DNA from: Callaeas wilsoni
Lineage: Eukaryota; Chordata; Aves; Passeriformes; Callaeidae
Assembly (NCBI GenBank): GCA_013398955.1
Contig: VWPU01004158.1
Location: 1-64,000 of the forward strand
Direction of reading: 5' to 3'
Length of the DNA: 64,000 bases
Made by a program: the position numbers and the translations under genes. The number at the start of each line of letters is the position of its first letter. Within the stretch, counting starts at the first letter, position 1. Positions 63,001 through 64,000 of this stretch are shown here, in pieces. Below the pieces are notes generated by a model that saw only the letters and a list, made by a program, of their open reading frames with translations, made no database searches and was not told where the DNA came from.

Positions 63001-64000
63001 ATTATACCACATTCAGTAAATCTCTGACAAGGCTAAATTGACTTTTAAAGAGCCTTTTGAAGGCCTCATTACCATCATTTTCTGTCCTGACATGCTAATA
63101 GGGACACACCCCTGCACTTTTAGCAGTGCCAAATTATTAAGTACTCGAATACCTGTCCCTGTAGCATCTGAATTTTCTAGGGTAGTGCTCATTTCTTTTA
63201 GTATTAAATAGCATATTCTGTATAGCTGTGATAGAGTCAGTCTGTGGAAACCAAGAACTGGGATGCAGATGTGTTTGCTTAAGAACTGTTAAACCAGCTG
63301 ATGCTGCAATGTACTGCTTGTACATAGCTGTCTCTAACAGACAAAACCTTTTTTAGATTCATAGGTAATCTTGTGGATTTAAGACTCTAGTTCATGTAAG
63401 AACAAACCATTTCAGTTTTCTCAAGCTTGGGAGGACAGAAGGGTTCAGTGAGCATCTTTTGCTGATGCCACAGGAGATTTTGCAGCAAGCCTTATGAACA
63501 GCTCTTGCAGTAGTTAGGCAAATCAAATGATAGGTACTAATTACTGTGTGCCAGTGGTTCTCAGGTATTCTCGTGTCCCATTTACCGTTTCATGAACAGA
63601 GACTAAAGATTTGAAAGACAAGTTGTTGGCTCTTGAAAAGCCAGTGACAGAAAAAGTGCCAGGTAAGGGAGAACTCAAATAGGAATGACGTAATGGTTTT
63701 AATATGTAATTTTAATTAACTCTTTTGAGTTCTCAAACGATCATGTGAAAAGATGGAATGGGGAATTAAACCTCTTAAAGCGAGGGGTCCTATTCTTGAT
63801 CTTTTATTTATGTATTTCGAGGTGAAGCACAATAACTTTGGATTTAGTAGAACATCTTACCTAGCAGCAGAATGCCGTTCTGAGTGAGAGTAAGCTGAAA
63901 CGGCTGTATTTGCAACGGGTCACTAACTGAGAATAACTACCAGATGGAACAGGTAGTGGAAATTAATGTTTGTGAAACAATGGAAGATTTCTCATTAGGA
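60054..64000. other. Intronic DNA to the window edge, no gene seen
   Basis: AT-rich unique sequence. A 122-codon frame at 61232-61600 is not recognisable and lacks splice or domain support. The next STXBP6 exon is not present. Confidence 0.5.

Larger units (their letters stand above)
39975..64000 (+). other. STXBP6: STXBP6 intron 2 (runs past the window)
   Basis: After the donor at 39975 I found no sequence encoding the next part of amisyn, so the intron is at least 24 kb. It holds CR1 fragments, one solo LTR, candidate nuclear-receptor sites and short inverted repeats, all listed separately. No other protein-coding exon was recognised. Confidence 0.8.

Noticed and set aside
39975..64000. 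A third STXBP6 exon
   Set aside because: I looked for sequence encoding the next amisyn segment after the phase-1 junction and found none in the window.

Overview
This is a vertebrate nuclear DNA window, almost certainly from a bird and probably from a songbird. The evidence is a CpG island at the left edge, long AT-leaning non-coding DNA with a consensus-spliced coding exon in the middle, at least nine CR1 LINE fragments (the main avian retrotransposon), and a complete solo LTR that I recall from passerine genomes. There are no prokaryotic operons, CRISPR arrays or tRNA/rRNA genes that I can see.

The one protein-coding gene I can support is STXBP6 (amisyn, syntaxin-binding protein 6) on the + strand. 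Its second, start-codon-bearing exon is 39789-39974: a branch-point-like site and acceptor, an in-frame stop before the ATG at 39821, 51 codons matching the amisyn N-terminus, and a GTAAGG donor after the first base of codon 52. The CpG island at 1 to about 720 lies upstream in the right orientation and is the likely promoter and 5' UTR exon; the best candidate donor there is at 122/123, which would make intron 1 about 39.7 kb. Intron 2 runs past the right edge, so the rest of the PH-like region and the C-terminal R-SNARE coiled coil are not in this window.

Layout: 1-720 CpG island and putative exon 1; 723-39788 intron 1, with CR1 pieces near 6.0-6.2, 10.5-11.4 and 32.5 kb, a G/T-rich tract at 13.5 kb, a GC-rich island at 21.3-21.7 kb and several G-quadruplex candidates; 39789-39974 STXBP6 exon 2; 39975-64000 intron 2, with CR1 pieces near 40.8, 48.1, 49.7-50.7, 54.1, 54.6 and 59.9 kb and an antisense ERV solo LTR at 47309-47904 with a perfect 5-bp target-site duplication.

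I did not find a new multi-gene system. The observations most worth checking are a perfect 14-bp inverted repeat 73 nt before the start-exon acceptor, a cluster of three perfect AGGTCA half-sites (DR5 plus ER3) at 44556-44581, a coding-like short reading frame at 43124-43324, a GC-rich island at 21.3-21.7 kb, and a CpG-retaining patch at 26.2-26.3 kb. Most open reading frames elsewhere look like chance or CR1 remnants.
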